Assembly (NCBI GenBank): GCA_965230065.1
Contig: OZ245942.1
Span: 992,001 to 1,056,000, forward strand
DNA: 64,000 nt
Origin: G965230065 sp965230065
GTDB taxonomy: Bacteria > Bacteroidota > Bacteroidia > Cytophagales > Cyclobacteriaceae
Direction: 5' to 3'
In this document: in pieces, positions 1 through 9,218 of the stretch
Position numbering within the stretch: position 1 is the first letter of the stretch
Layout of the letters: the number at the start of each line of letters is the position of its first letter
The notes under the pieces: generated by a model
Database searches by the model: none
Told to the model about the DNA's origin: nothing
The model's input: only the letters and a program-made list of their open reading frames with translations
Made by a program: the position numbers and the translations under genes

Positions 1-23
1 CTAAACCCTAAACAAATCGCACC

Positions 24-45
24 AGGTCTGTGAGGACACAGACCT
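24..45. repeat. Perfect hairpin, REP-like or terminator
   Basis: A 9-base arm AGGTCTGTG pairs perfectly with CACAGACCT across a 4-base loop (AGGA). It lies just downstream of the minus-strand sigma factor gene that ends at 74, so it could act as a terminator, but no T-run follows on either strand. A dispersed palindromic repeat is at least as likely. The perfect pairing is seen directly; the role is inferred. Confidence 0.5.
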
Positions 46-73
46 TGGGGTCAAATCCAAAATTTCAATACAG

Positions 74-727
74 CTATAGGAGTAGGAAAAGCAGAAAAGG
101 GAAAGCCAAAGCGAAAAGGGCTACTTCGGCGTTTTGAGTGGTAAGTAGTTCTTTTTTCAGGTTGGCAAGGGCACGGCCCAGGCAATTTTGCACCGACTGA
201 TAATTCAAGTCCATAACCCCGGCAATTTCAGCATTGCTTAACCCATTGATATACCGCAGGTAAATTGCCTCCCGCTGGCGTTCGGGCAGGCAGTTTAAAG
301 CTTTCGTAATACGGTTTTTTTGCAGGCTTTTACTTTCCTTTTCAAGGATAATATCTTCGGGGGAAAAAGTAAATCTTTCCGAATTTTCTACGGTAATACG
401 CGCAAACTTTTGCTGTTGGTCTTCTTTTTGGAGCAAGCGAAAAATATGTCTCCGTAACGAAAGGAACAGGTAGTTTTTGACGGCTCCTACCTCTGCAAGC
501 TGCTCTTTGTTTTTCCACAAATAAAGAAACAGTTCCTGAATAGCGTTTTTGACAAGATGCTCGTCCCGGACAATTTTCAGGGCATAAAAGTAAAGTTCGT
601 TATAATATGTATCGTGAAGGCAAATAAAAGCCCGTTCGTCTCCCTGCCTGAATTTTTGCCAGTTTTCAGCCTCATTGTGATTATAGAAAGCGCTTTTTTC
701 ATGCATTTCCGAAGAATCAATATGCAA
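74..727 (-). CDS. ECF RNA polymerase sigma factor, PUL type
   Basis: An extracytoplasmic-function sigma factor of 217 residues that would direct RNA polymerase to a dedicated promoter. Region 2 lies at about residues 33-75 (AIQELFLYLWKNK replaces the usual DxxQE-F--W). Region 4 lies at about 142-190, with CLPERQREAIYLRYINGLS followed by the helix-turn-helix. The last 16 residues are strongly hydrophobic, which is unusual for a cytoplasmic sigma factor but is shared with the second PUL sigma factor at 18397. In Bacteroidota such genes usually precede a fecR gene and a susC gene. Those would lie to the left, outside the window. A second in-frame ATG at residue 8 is an alternative start. The family call is firm; the regulon is unknown. 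Confidence 0.9.
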   Translation of the reverse strand: MHIDSSEMHEKSAFYNHNEAENWQKFRQGDERAFICLHDTYYNELYFYALKIVRDEHLVKNAIQELFLYLWKNKEQLAEVGAVKNYLFLSLRRHIFRLLQKEDQQQKFARITVENSERFTFSPEDIILEKESKSLQKNRITKALNCLPERQREAIYLRYINGLSNAEIAGVMDLNYQSVQNCLGRALANLKKELLTTQNAEVALFALAFPFLLFLLL

Positions 728-921
728 CGTTCTTTACCTTTTTATATACAATTAATGAACTAACATAAGGAAGTTTTTACTAAATTTCAAAAAAGTTAAA
801 TTGATTACGGCCAAATTTTATATGTTTTTTAGTACGGCGAATGTGCCGCTAATGAAGATTGGTGTTTTAGGGATTGCTTATCACTTGCAAAAACTTTAGA
901 CTACAATTATCATTAAAGTAT

Positions 922-2226
922 TCATTTCATACCCGCTTGCTTTTGTTTGGCATACAATGCATCAAGTTCTTCCATGGTAAACCGCATACTCAGGATATAT
1001 GGGGGTTCATTTTCATCCCAATGCCCATAGGTGGTGGCTACGATAGTACCATCGGGTAAGCGTTCCAGGGCCGGATACGCACAGTCGCTCCCTTTTTTGT
1101 TGTCTTTGAACCGGATTCGGTATTGCCCTTCATTTCCCTCTACCAAATCCTCATACGTTCCTACCCAGGCCACCCAATCCCCAAAAGTAGGGCTCACAGG
1201 GCCTGCCTGTTCGTAAAGCTGTGCATCATCACAATTTTTACAAACTTCTTTTAATTGACTGTACCGGTAAAAACCTGAAGAGCGATCCCGGAAAGAAATC
1301 ACCAATCGCCCGTCAGGGGTATAAATTGCCTGATGCCGGTCTCCTGAAAGAGCATTAGGTAATTCCCGGGGTGGGGACCAGGTTTCCCCTTCATCATTAG
1401 AAAAAATGATATGAGAATTCATCCTTCTGGAGTTTTCCCTGAGCAGTACTGCGATCTGTTTTCCATCCGGTGACCGCACCACGCCCGGTTCACACAGATG
1501 GATGACCCTGGAAGAAAAAATAGTATCCGGGTAAGACCAGGTAAGTCCTCCATCGGTAGAAATTGTTTTGAAAAGTGTAAATTGTTGAAGTCCTTGCCTG
1601 GCCCACTCATCTTCATACGCTGGCCTGCCCGCTGGGGATATGAAGCGCTGATCATCATGAAACAAAGCCATATAGTGCCCTTTTTTGTGAAGTTCAATAA
1701 CATCCCCCATCAAAACTATGCCACCCCAATCTCCGATTTTCTTTAATGCTGACCAACTTTTGCCATTGTCTTCCGATACTGCCATTCGCGCCGGTGATTT
1801 TCCGGAAAACATGATAATTCTTTTTTTACCGGATGCATCTATTACCGGATAAAAGGTAGGAACTTCCTGGGAGGTAGCCCAGTTTTCGGGAACAGGCAGG
1901 CGGTCACTCCAGGTAATTCCTCCATCCAGACTTTTCTTCAACACAAGTGAACCACTCCCATGCCCTTTGGGGTAGGCAATATAGATTGTTTTCCCATCTT
2001 CCAGCAATATGGTAGACGGATGCCCCAGATATACGCCTTCTTCTTTGTCTACGACCACCTGCCGGGCTGCATCACCATCCAAATCAATGAAGGGGAGGCT
2101 GTAAAAGTTGGTAGAAAACCCTGAAATATCTGCTCCGGCATTTTCTATCGGCTGGGCAAACCCATGTAAAATGGTGAAAAATAATAATCCGATCAGTTTG
2201 AGGCACTTTACTTTCATTTTATTCAT
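922..2226 (-). CDS. Secreted sialidase-superfamily beta-propeller (divergent)
   Basis: A protein of 434 residues with a signal peptide ending near residue 24 (HGFAQ). It carries at least four Asp-box repeats of the S-x-D-x-G-x-T-W type (SLDGGITW, SEDNGKSW, STDGGLTW, SNDEGETW), which mark the six-bladed sialidase fold. It lacks the N-terminal (F/Y)RIP motif, and where GH33 enzymes have the catalytic Tyr (YS-L-V) it reads RHQAIYTPDGRLVISF. A standard sialidase mechanism is therefore doubtful. It is the last gene of the minus-strand PUL, 14 bases after a sulfatase gene. It may act on a different glycan bond or bind glycan. The fold is confident and the substrate is not. Confidence 0.75.
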   Translation of the reverse strand: MNKMKVKCLKLIGLLFFTILHGFAQPIENAGADISGFSTNFYSLPFIDLDGDAARQVVVDKEEGVYLGHPSTILLEDGKTIYIAYPKGHGSGSLVLKKSLDGGITWSDRLPVPENWATSQEVPTFYPVIDASGKKRIIMFSGKSPARMAVSEDNGKSWSALKKIGDWGGIVLMGDVIELHKKGHYMALFHDDQRFISPAGRPAYEDEWARQGLQQFTLFKTISTDGGLTWSYPDTIFSSRVIHLCEPGVVRSPDGKQIAVLLRENSRRMNSHIIFSNDEGETWSPPRELPNALSGDRHQAIYTPDGRLVISFRDRSSGFYRYSQLKEVCKNCDDAQLYEQAGPVSPTFGDWVAWVGTYEDLVEGNEGQYRIRFKDNKKGSDCAYPALERLPDGTIVATTYGHWDENEPPYILSMRFTMEELDALYAKQKQAGMK

Positions 2227-2240
2227 TGGTTGTAAATATT

Positions 2241-3647
2241 TTAGTTAAGATCTGTCACAGTAGCAGCGTTCTCAGCAGGAATATGTTTTTTCAGCTCCTC
2301 AATGATTTCATAATATTTTTCATCCTCTGCCAGGTTATTCCATTCATTAGGATCTTGTTCATGATCGTAAAGTTCTTCCGTACCATCCGCATATTGAATA
2401 TACCGCCAGCGCTCTGTACGGATGGCATGGTTTCCCTTCTGGTACGTCATCAATGCCGGTGGAAAGGAAGCATTTTTATCTTTTAGTAAGGGAACTACAC
2501 TACTACCTGCTACGTTGGGCATTTCCAGCCCACACAGTTCGGCCAGAGTAGGATAAACAGTGGTGAGGTCTACCGGCTGTTCAATCAGGGTACCTGGGGT
2601 CACCTGTCCGGGGGCTATAATAATATAAGGAACATGTGTAGACTTTTCCCACAATGCGAATTTTTCTATATGCTCTTTCTCTCCCAAATGAAATCCATGG
2701 TCTGACCAAATCACGATGAGGGTGTTATCCCGATAAGGACTTTGATCAAGGGCATCGATCACCCGCCCGATCATAGCATCGGCGAAAGAAGCACAGGATT
2801 GGTAGGCTTGAATAAACTCCTGGTAAGCTTCCCTATCTTCTTCCTCAGCCTGCATCATCCCCTTCCAAAACCATTTTGTGTTTTCCATGAGTGCCTTTGC
2901 TCCAGCTGGCAGATCGTTCCAGTCATTTTCATTCAAAGCCGGCATTGCTAAAGATGATTTGGGATAATCTTCAAAATATTCTTCAGGAGCGAAGAACGGA
3001 GAGTGGGGTTTATAGATACCTACATTCAGAAAGAAAGGTTTTCTATGTTCTTTTTGCAGAAACTCTATGGCATAGGAAGAAGTTCTGAAGTCTGCCGTTT
3101 CCTCTATGCGTTCCGGCCAGGGCCCCCAGTCGGTATTTCTGGAGCCATACCAGTCCAGCCCGTTGAGCTTGGAAGGTGGATAAGGCTCATTGATTTTCAT
3201 CATTAAAAATTCATCAAAAGAAGCATTATCATGAAAAGCCCAGTCTTTGTGGTGGTGAAAAATTTTACCAGCCCCACTCACATAATAGCCGTTTTCCATA
3301 AAAAACTGCTGCAGGGTTTTGGCTTCGGGCAAAGCACCCCGCCAGTCGGAACTATTACCATAAATGCCTGTCTGATGAGGGCGTGTACCCGTCATGATGG
3401 AAGCCCTGGAAGGATTACAGGCCGGGGATGAACAATAAGCTCTGGTGAAAAAGGCTCCCCTTGCTGCCAGCTTTTCGAGGTTGGGGGTTTTGATAGGGTT
3501 TTCTTTATCAAACAAAGTAGTCCAATCATTCATATCGTCAATAGCGATAAACAGCACATTGGGTTTTTCCCTTACCTGTGCATCTCCTTCCCTCCATAAA
3601 AGAGAAAAAAACAGGAAAATGATAATAAGTTTTGTCAAATACCTCAT
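2241..3647 (-). CDS. Secreted sulfatase, iduronate-2-sulfatase-like
   Basis: A formylglycine-dependent sulfatase of 468 residues with a signal peptide (cleavage near residue 24, GDAQ). The N-terminal metal site IAIDDMNDW is at about 34-42. The sulfatase signature CNPSRASIMTG begins at Cys77, the residue expected to be converted to formylglycine. Downstream are GKIFHHH and the second metal-site segment WSDHGFHLGEKE. The order and spacing resemble iduronate-2-sulfatase-like S1 enzymes. It would remove sulfate from a glycan outside the cytoplasm, and it sits between two sialidase-fold genes of the PUL. No sulfatase-maturing enzyme gene is in the window, so that must be supplied from elsewhere. 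The exact sulfate position attacked cannot be read from sequence. Confidence 0.9.
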   Translation of the reverse strand: MRYLTKLIIIFLFFSLLWREGDAQVREKPNVLFIAIDDMNDWTTLFDKENPIKTPNLEKLAARGAFFTRAYCSSPACNPSRASIMTGTRPHQTGIYGNSSDWRGALPEAKTLQQFFMENGYYVSGAGKIFHHHKDWAFHDNASFDEFLMMKINEPYPPSKLNGLDWYGSRNTDWGPWPERIEETADFRTSSYAIEFLQKEHRKPFFLNVGIYKPHSPFFAPEEYFEDYPKSSLAMPALNENDWNDLPAGAKALMENTKWFWKGMMQAEEEDREAYQEFIQAYQSCASFADAMIGRVIDALDQSPYRDNTLIVIWSDHGFHLGEKEHIEKFALWEKSTHVPYIIIAPGQVTPGTLIEQPVDLTTVYPTLAELCGLEMPNVAGSSVVPLLKDKNASFPPALMTYQKGNHAIRTERWRYIQYADGTEELYDHEQDPNEWNNLAEDEKYYEIIEELKKHIPAENAATVTDLN

Positions 3648-3665
3648 GTTACAAATTTTTACGTT

Positions 3666-4859
3666 TTATTCATCTGCTTGCTGCACCCAGGTAAGCGGAA
3701 AACGGGCCAGGGTAAGGTTTTCATAAGCATTTTCTTTTCCTCTTTCATACAAACATCCGATGTGCCCATTGGGCAGCACCGTAAGGGAAGAGTAAGCCGA
3801 AGGCCCTTCATATAATGTTTTGCTTACCGGCCAGGTTTTGCCTTCGTCTTCACTGAGTTTGATGGTCATATTCACCCGGTTTGTAGCGGCAGGATTGGAA
3901 AATACCAGCATGCTTTTCTGGTTTTGTACCGGCCATGAATATCGTACCACGCTGGCCTGACAAACCGGCTCTATCAAGTCAGGTACATCTTCAGGAGCGG
4001 TCCATGTTATTCCACCATCTTTACTCACTGCCTGTGCCCGCCGGTTGCGTCCAAAGTAAGAGCGCATATTCATTACCAGGGTACCATCTCCATCGGCTGC
4101 TTCAAAAATTTGTGACTCGTTCATCTTGGGACGAATTACTCCTCCCAATGCCCAGGTTTGTCCCTGATCATCACTGTAAATCACGTGTGCACCGTATTCA
4201 AAAGGACCATCCCTCAGGCTTCCGTCTGCATCATCATAGCTGTGATTGGCCGGAATCACCAACCTTCCTTTGTGAGGGCCATGCTGTATTTGAATCCCTG
4301 TGCCCGGCCCGGTGGCATACCATCCCCATTCCGGCAGCTTGGTGGTTGGGGTGATGTCTTCTGGTTCGCTCCAGGTTTTTCCCTCATCCGTACTTTTTGC
4401 TACAAACACCCTGCGGGTATCCTGGGAGGTTTTATGAATGATGTCCGTTTCATGATCATCCCCCCGGTTCCAGGTCATCAGCAGTAAGATCGTTCCCGTA
4501 GCTGCGTCTACCACCGGACAAGGATTTCCGCACACATTGGTGCTATCGTCCCATACTACTTGTTGCTCACTCCAGGTAGCCCCATTGTCGGTAGAGCGTT
4601 TTAGCAATAGGTCAATATTACCCGTATCTCCCCTCCCGCTTTTACGCCCTTCACAGAAGGCCAGTACTGTGCCTTTGGGTGTAGTGATCAGGGATGGAAT
4701 TCGGTAGGTATGGTACCCCTCTGTATTATTTTTAAACAAGGGATATTCCTCCAAGCTCGCTGGTATACTTTCGTTGCTCTCTTGTTTTTGAGGGGAATTA
4801 CAGGCAAAAACTACTGCAAGGCAAAGTAAAAAAACAAATAGTTGTAAGGCGTATTTCAT
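3666..4859 (-). CDS. GH33-like exo-alpha-sialidase lipoprotein
   Basis: A sialidase of 397 residues anchored as a lipoprotein: hydrophobic segment then VFAC with the lipid-modified Cys at residue 20. The GH33 features are present: YRIP with the first triad Arg at residue 53, the acid/base Asp region GDTGNIDL, five Asp-boxes (STDNGATW, STDEGKTW, SDDQGQTW, SKDGGITW, SEDEGKTW), the EPVCQAS segment, and AYSSLTVL plus CLYERG carrying the catalytic Tyr and Glu. It should release a terminal sialic acid or related nonulosonic acid from glycans at the cell surface. It lies between the two PUL sulfatases, fitting stepwise removal of sulfate and acidic sugar. Function as an exo-acting GH33 enzyme is likely; the precise sugar (Neu5Ac, Kdn or Kdo) is open. 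Confidence 0.88.
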   Translation of the reverse strand: MKYALQLFVFLLCLAVVFACNSPQKQESNESIPASLEEYPLFKNNTEGYHTYRIPSLITTPKGTVLAFCEGRKSGRGDTGNIDLLLKRSTDNGATWSEQQVVWDDSTNVCGNPCPVVDAATGTILLLMTWNRGDDHETDIIHKTSQDTRRVFVAKSTDEGKTWSEPEDITPTTKLPEWGWYATGPGTGIQIQHGPHKGRLVIPANHSYDDADGSLRDGPFEYGAHVIYSDDQGQTWALGGVIRPKMNESQIFEAADGDGTLVMNMRSYFGRNRRAQAVSKDGGITWTAPEDVPDLIEPVCQASVVRYSWPVQNQKSMLVFSNPAATNRVNMTIKLSEDEGKTWPVSKTLYEGPSAYSSLTVLPNGHIGCLYERGKENAYENLTLARFPLTWVQQADE

Positions 4860-4874
4860 AGAATTGATGGTTGT

Positions 4875-6251
4875 TTAATGAGTTGATGGTTTTGGAAAGC
4901 GGGCCTGCATACCCTTTAGCTTATTTTTCAGAATATAGGTTAGTTCTATGGTTTTTTCCGGATACTCATGGCTGATATCCCTCATCTCACCGGGATCATT
5001 AGTCAGGTTATACAGTTCGGACCGGTTATCTTCATAAAAGTAAATTATCTTATAATTATCTTTCAAAAGGGAGGATTGTGGTGTAGTTCCTTCATACCCT
5101 ACCGGAGGGTGGTAAAAAGGAAAGTGCCAGCTCAATGATTCCCTTTCCCAACTGCTATTTTTGGGATTCTGTAATAATGGCATAAAGCTCTTCCCATCCA
5201 ATTCATCTTTTAATACATAGGAAGATTGGGTAAGCTCCAATAGGGTAGGAAAAATATCTGTTCCGGTTACCGGCACATCACAGACACTTCCTGCCTGAAT
5301 GTTGTGGGGCCATCGCACAATCAGGGGTACACGCACCCCTCCTTCGTATAAATTCCACTTATTCCCATTCAAAATACCATTGTCTGTATAAGCAGGAGTA
5401 CCTCCATTGTCTGAAGTAAAAAAAACGATGGTGTTATTTTTGAGTCCAAAATCATCTACCGCCTGTAATATCTGTCCTACATACTGATCCATGGTTTCTA
5501 CAAAAGCAGCATACATTATTTCATTTTCTGATGCTTCCTTTCCTAACTTATGCCGGTATTTATCATACAACCAGGCACATCGGGTATGCACCGGTGTATG
5601 CACATAGTACATTGATAAATACAACACAAAGGGGGTGTCTCTGTTTTGGGATAAAAAATCAATGGCTTTTTGGGTGAGCTCATCTACAGGGAATTCTCCT
5701 TGCTGAAAACCACCAAATGATCTCTCTTTATAATTATAGGGATGACTTCCCCGTTCTTCCGACCCAACCTGAAAACCCTGCTGCAAAGGCCCCAGGGTAT
5801 CTCCCCATCCCAGATAATGGTCGTTTTCCTGCGTCAGATGCCACTTGCCAAAGAACCCTGTCACGTAGGTACTATCCAGGGCTTCCGCAAAGGTAACTTC
5901 CTCCAAAGGGAAATCTCTGGGAAAAGGGGGTTGTTGCAATAACCGGCCTGATGGCACCTCGCTTTCATCTGGCTTGGTAACAAATTCGAAGTGCAAACGG
6001 GCAGGTGATTTCCCACTCAGGATAGAGGCCCTGGAAGCAGAACAAATAGGTGCCGGAGCATACGCTTGCGTAAACCGAATACCTTCCCGGGCAAGAATAT
6101 CTGTATGCGGGGTTTCATGCATAGCGTTGCCATAACACCCCAGGTCGGCCCAACTCAAATCGTCTGCCAGAATAAAAACGACATTCGGAGGCTGACCGAA
6201 TCCCTGAGAAGTGTATAAAACCCAAAATAGTAGGAAATATTTTTTGATCAT
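4875..6251 (-). CDS. Secreted arylsulfatase-type sulfatase
   Basis: A sulfatase of 458 residues with a short signal peptide (cleavage near GFGQ, residue 20). The metal site ILADDLSWADLGCYGN is at about 27-42. The formylglycine motif CSASR begins at Cys70 and continues RASILSGKSPARLH, the (C/S)-x-(P/A)-x-R form with Ala at the third position. GKWHLT and FFTSDNGG supply further active-site residues. This is the arylsulfatase A type of the S1 family, distinct from the iduronate-sulfatase-like gene at 2241, so the two probably attack sulfate at different positions. It is transcribed with the sialidase genes. Substrate is inferred only from the PUL context. Confidence 0.9.
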   Translation of the reverse strand: MIKKYFLLFWVLYTSQGFGQPPNVVFILADDLSWADLGCYGNAMHETPHTDILAREGIRFTQAYAPAPICSASRASILSGKSPARLHFEFVTKPDESEVPSGRLLQQPPFPRDFPLEEVTFAEALDSTYVTGFFGKWHLTQENDHYLGWGDTLGPLQQGFQVGSEERGSHPYNYKERSFGGFQQGEFPVDELTQKAIDFLSQNRDTPFVLYLSMYYVHTPVHTRCAWLYDKYRHKLGKEASENEIMYAAFVETMDQYVGQILQAVDDFGLKNNTIVFFTSDNGGTPAYTDNGILNGNKWNLYEGGVRVPLIVRWPHNIQAGSVCDVPVTGTDIFPTLLELTQSSYVLKDELDGKSFMPLLQNPKNSSWERESLSWHFPFYHPPVGYEGTTPQSSLLKDNYKIIYFYEDNRSELYNLTNDPGEMRDISHEYPEKTIELTYILKNKLKGMQARFPKPSTH

Positions 6252-6363
6252 GCCTATGTTATCTTAACAAGAGAGCGGTAGAGACCATAAAAATAGCAAT
6301 TGATTAATTTCATACTTTTCGGAAAGTGTACTGTAACTCCAGTACTGCATTACAACCAGTGCT

Positions 6364-7518
6364 CTATTCACTTTGATTTATATTATCTTTTACACTCAAC
6401 CGACCAAACCGAATGACTGTCCGTTTCCGGTCCGCTTCGTTGGAACTGTCCCAGGTGCATAACCATTCGCCTGATTTTTCTTCTATCAGGGTAGGATAGC
6501 TGTTTCGATTGTTGTCAAAATAAAACCGCCGGGCTTCCGACCATTTTTGGTTGGGCGACTTTACCTTGTACCACAATTCTTTTCGCTCACTTTTAGGCCC
6601 GGTAGAATAGACATAAATGTGATTTCCCAGACTATCTTTTCCAAAAAATGCTTTTGATACAGTATTGAAAAGTTCCGGTTCCGGCTTCCCCACACTCCAG
6701 GTTTTGCCCCCATCGGTGCTCACCGAAGAGTAGGCTACCGGAGGGTCCAATTGTTGGTAGTCTTCATAAGTGGCGGTGCGGGTTACCATCTTGAGTTCTC
6801 CTTCTTCACTACCCACAGCGATGTTGCCTTCGTGCATAAACACTTTGGGCTCCGGCAAAGGCACATAACCTGCCAGCTTCCAGTGCAGCAGGTCGCGGCT
6901 TTCCAATACAAACTGCCGGCGGTCACCGTGGGGATCGGCATGCTTCGTATTGCGGTGAACAGGCAATAAGTAGCGGTTGCCCCTATTGTCTTTTAGCTTT
7001 TTTATACCTGCAATGGTGATGATGGGTGAATGATGGCCCACCATCAACTCTACCGGAAACCAGGTAAGCCCTCCATCCCCAGAATAAGCTGCTACCATTT
7101 CACTTTCTTCGCTGTTGCGGTAGTAGCGCGGGCAGCGCATGGCATACAACCATAGAATATCCTGTTCCGGGTCTTTGTACAGCACTGCATTGGCATAGGC
7201 AAAACGCATGGTACCGTTGGGCACCTGGGAATCAAAAATGGTAGTGGGTACGCCCCAGGTTTTGCCCCGGTCTTTGCTTACCGAGCAAACAATATCGCCC
7301 ATATCCACTTTTCCTTTCAGTTGCCTGCTGTAGGCAATTACATAGGTTTGCTCATCCCATTGTGCCATATACGGTTGCCATATTCTGTCATAAATGCTGT
7401 TTTTATCCAGTTCATCAACGGTAACGATGTCAGTTACATCGCCGGTGGTTGTTTGGGCATAGGTCAGATTTGTGAGGAATAAGATTATCAGGAAAATGGT
7501 GCTTATGTACTTATTCAT
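6364..7518 (-). CDS. Secreted sialidase-superfamily beta-propeller (divergent)
   Basis: A protein of 384 residues with a clear signal peptide (LTYAQ, residues 18-22). It has three good Asp-boxes (SKDRGKTW, SGDGGLTW, STDGGKTW) and the sialidase-superfamily fold. It has no YRIP motif, and no YS-L/YE catalytic pair is visible near the C terminus, so the classical GH33 residues are missing. It is the fourth sialidase-fold gene of the PUL, followed by a sulfatase gene 112 bases downstream. The pair of genes at 6364 and 7535 is separated by only 16 bases and is probably co-transcribed. It could be a glycosidase of a different family with the same fold, or a carbohydrate-binding propeller. Confidence 0.72.
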   Translation of the reverse strand: MNKYISTIFLIILFLTNLTYAQTTTGDVTDIVTVDELDKNSIYDRIWQPYMAQWDEQTYVIAYSRQLKGKVDMGDIVCSVSKDRGKTWGVPTTIFDSQVPNGTMRFAYANAVLYKDPEQDILWLYAMRCPRYYRNSEESEMVAAYSGDGGLTWFPVELMVGHHSPIITIAGIKKLKDNRGNRYLLPVHRNTKHADPHGDRRQFVLESRDLLHWKLAGYVPLPEPKVFMHEGNIAVGSEEGELKMVTRTATYEDYQQLDPPVAYSSVSTDGGKTWSVGKPEPELFNTVSKAFFGKDSLGNHIYVYSTGPKSERKELWYKVKSPNQKWSEARRFYFDNNRNSYPTLIEEKSGEWLCTWDSSNEADRKRTVIRFGRLSVKDNINQSE

Positions 7519-7534
7519 TGGATTTGGAGATGGT

Positions 7535-9181
7535 TTAGTTTTCTATTAATTCATTCAGGGCAATTTGTTGAAATACAAGGTCGGCCTGGCTGCTTTCATA
7601 TACAATGCCGATGGTATTTTCATCTATACTTGTAAGGCAGGAATATCCTCTTCCCTTGCCTGCATCCAGCAACAACCAGTTCTCTTCCGGCCAGGTCTGC
7701 CCATCATCGAAACTTACTTTTATTGTAATGTGATCTCTTTGATATTTTGAGTTGGGGTTAGAGAAAAGAAGCAAGCTTTTATTACCATTCTCATAGGTAT
7801 GCTTATAGAGACTGGCCATGCAGGTGGGTTCGGGCAACGCCCCATGATGAGAGGAATGTTCTTCCCAGCTTTTACCCAAATCTTTCGTAACAAAGACGGC
7901 CCTCCCATTCGCAGCTGATTTGTCTTGCCTGTTTCGATTGTCCCTCATATTGAGCATGAGGCTTCCATCACTGAGCTGTACCACAGCGCATTCGGTAGTA
8001 TTAGAGTAAGCGGGATTGCTTGTTACCCAGGTTTTGCCCTGATCACGGCTGTAGGTAATGTTAGAAAAAGACTCTCCGGTTGCATTTCTTCCCTGCGTCG
8101 GAAAAACCAGCGTACCATCTTCTAATACAATCCCCCTGCCTGGGGCAGGTGCCCAAAGCCACCACTCTCTTTTTTTACACATCTGGGTCAGGTTTACAGG
8201 TTCACTCCAGGTGAGGCCATCATCCGTACTTTTGGTTACCAGGAATTGGGAAGTCTGTTTTACATCAAAACCTGGTTGAGACCCTTTGTTCCTCCATTGG
8301 TGTTCCCAGGCATCACTTTCTTCCGTGAGGTCTTCTATCCATTTTCCATTTTTGTCCAACACACCATGCATCCATAAGCCTGCCACATAAATATCGCCGG
8401 TTTGTGGGTCGGTAAGGATGCAGGGATCACTTACTCCGTTGAATTTTTCGGGAAGGCCACCCCACTCCTTCTTATCCAAAACCACTTGTACAGGACTCCA
8501 TGAACTTCCCCCATCTGTACTTCTGTTTAATCCAATGTCAATATCGCCCTGCAAATCTCTTGAAGCATTCCGGCGAGCATCGTAAACGGCCAGTAAAGTG
8601 CCCTTATTGGAGGTTGACAAGCCGGGAATACGATGGGTGTGTATGGCATCCTGATTATGTTGCCTTAAAGCTACGCCCAACCTGAGTTTGGTGTTATTGT
8701 CATCAGTAAACAATTCTTTACTTCCCTCCTTGAATGTTATGCCGATTAAAGAAGCATCCACAAAATTAAGCAAGTTAGCCTCTTCACTAATTTGATAAGA
8801 AACCCAAAAATAATGTGTGCCGGTATCCAGCATAAGTTCCTGCTGAAACAACAACTCCTGGTCTGGGGATGTCGCCTCTGCAAATTGCTGTCCATCAGAA
8901 AACAGGGAATCAGTCCCGGTATAATAGAGGCGTACCTTGCTGATGCCGCCCAGATCAGTTGTGCCCTGCGTAGATATTTCGAGGGCGTTGAGGGTACATT
9001 TTTGTGTATTCTCTACCACAATCTTCAGTACCGGATTGTTTTCTTTATATTTTAGGATCGGAATCTCTTTTTGTTCCGTCCTCACTTCTAAACCAGTGAA
9101 TTGGGGAGAGGTACACTTTATGAACAAACACAAACAAAGGATAGGTGCAAAATTTAATTTAGATAAGATTGGGTATTTCAT
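7535..9181 (-). CDS. GH33 exo-sialidase lipoprotein with N-terminal beta-domain
   Basis: A two-domain sialidase of 548 residues. A lipobox (FIKC, Cys23) anchors it. Residues about 30-165 form an extra N-terminal beta-rich domain of the kind found before catalytic domains in Bacteroidota sialidases (BNR-neuraminidase N-terminal type). The catalytic propeller starts with HTHRIPGL (triad Arg184), then QGDIDIGLNRSTDGG with the acid/base Asp region and first Asp-box. Later Asp-boxes are STDDGLTW, SRDQGKTW and SFDDGQTW. EPTCMAS and YSCLTS with VYESS give the catalytic Tyr and Glu. All GH33 landmarks are intact, making this the best true sialidase candidate in the window. It would act on glycans at the surface or in the periplasm. 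Confidence 0.9.
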   Translation of the reverse strand: MKYPILSKLNFAPILCLCLFIKCTSPQFTGLEVRTEQKEIPILKYKENNPVLKIVVENTQKCTLNALEISTQGTTDLGGISKVRLYYTGTDSLFSDGQQFAEATSPDQELLFQQELMLDTGTHYFWVSYQISEEANLLNFVDASLIGITFKEGSKELFTDDNNTKLRLGVALRQHNQDAIHTHRIPGLSTSNKGTLLAVYDARRNASRDLQGDIDIGLNRSTDGGSSWSPVQVVLDKKEWGGLPEKFNGVSDPCILTDPQTGDIYVAGLWMHGVLDKNGKWIEDLTEESDAWEHQWRNKGSQPGFDVKQTSQFLVTKSTDDGLTWSEPVNLTQMCKKREWWLWAPAPGRGIVLEDGTLVFPTQGRNATGESFSNITYSRDQGKTWVTSNPAYSNTTECAVVQLSDGSLMLNMRDNRNRQDKSAANGRAVFVTKDLGKSWEEHSSHHGALPEPTCMASLYKHTYENGNKSLLLFSNPNSKYQRDHITIKVSFDDGQTWPEENWLLLDAGKGRGYSCLTSIDENTIGIVYESSQADLVFQQIALNELIEN

Positions 9182-9218
9182 ATTATGATTCGTTTAAACA
9201 GAGTCAAAAGTTGGTGTA

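Noticed and set aside
3935..4354. 139-residue plus-strand open frame
   Set aside because: It lies wholly antisense to a clear sialidase gene and has a composition typical of a shadow frame.
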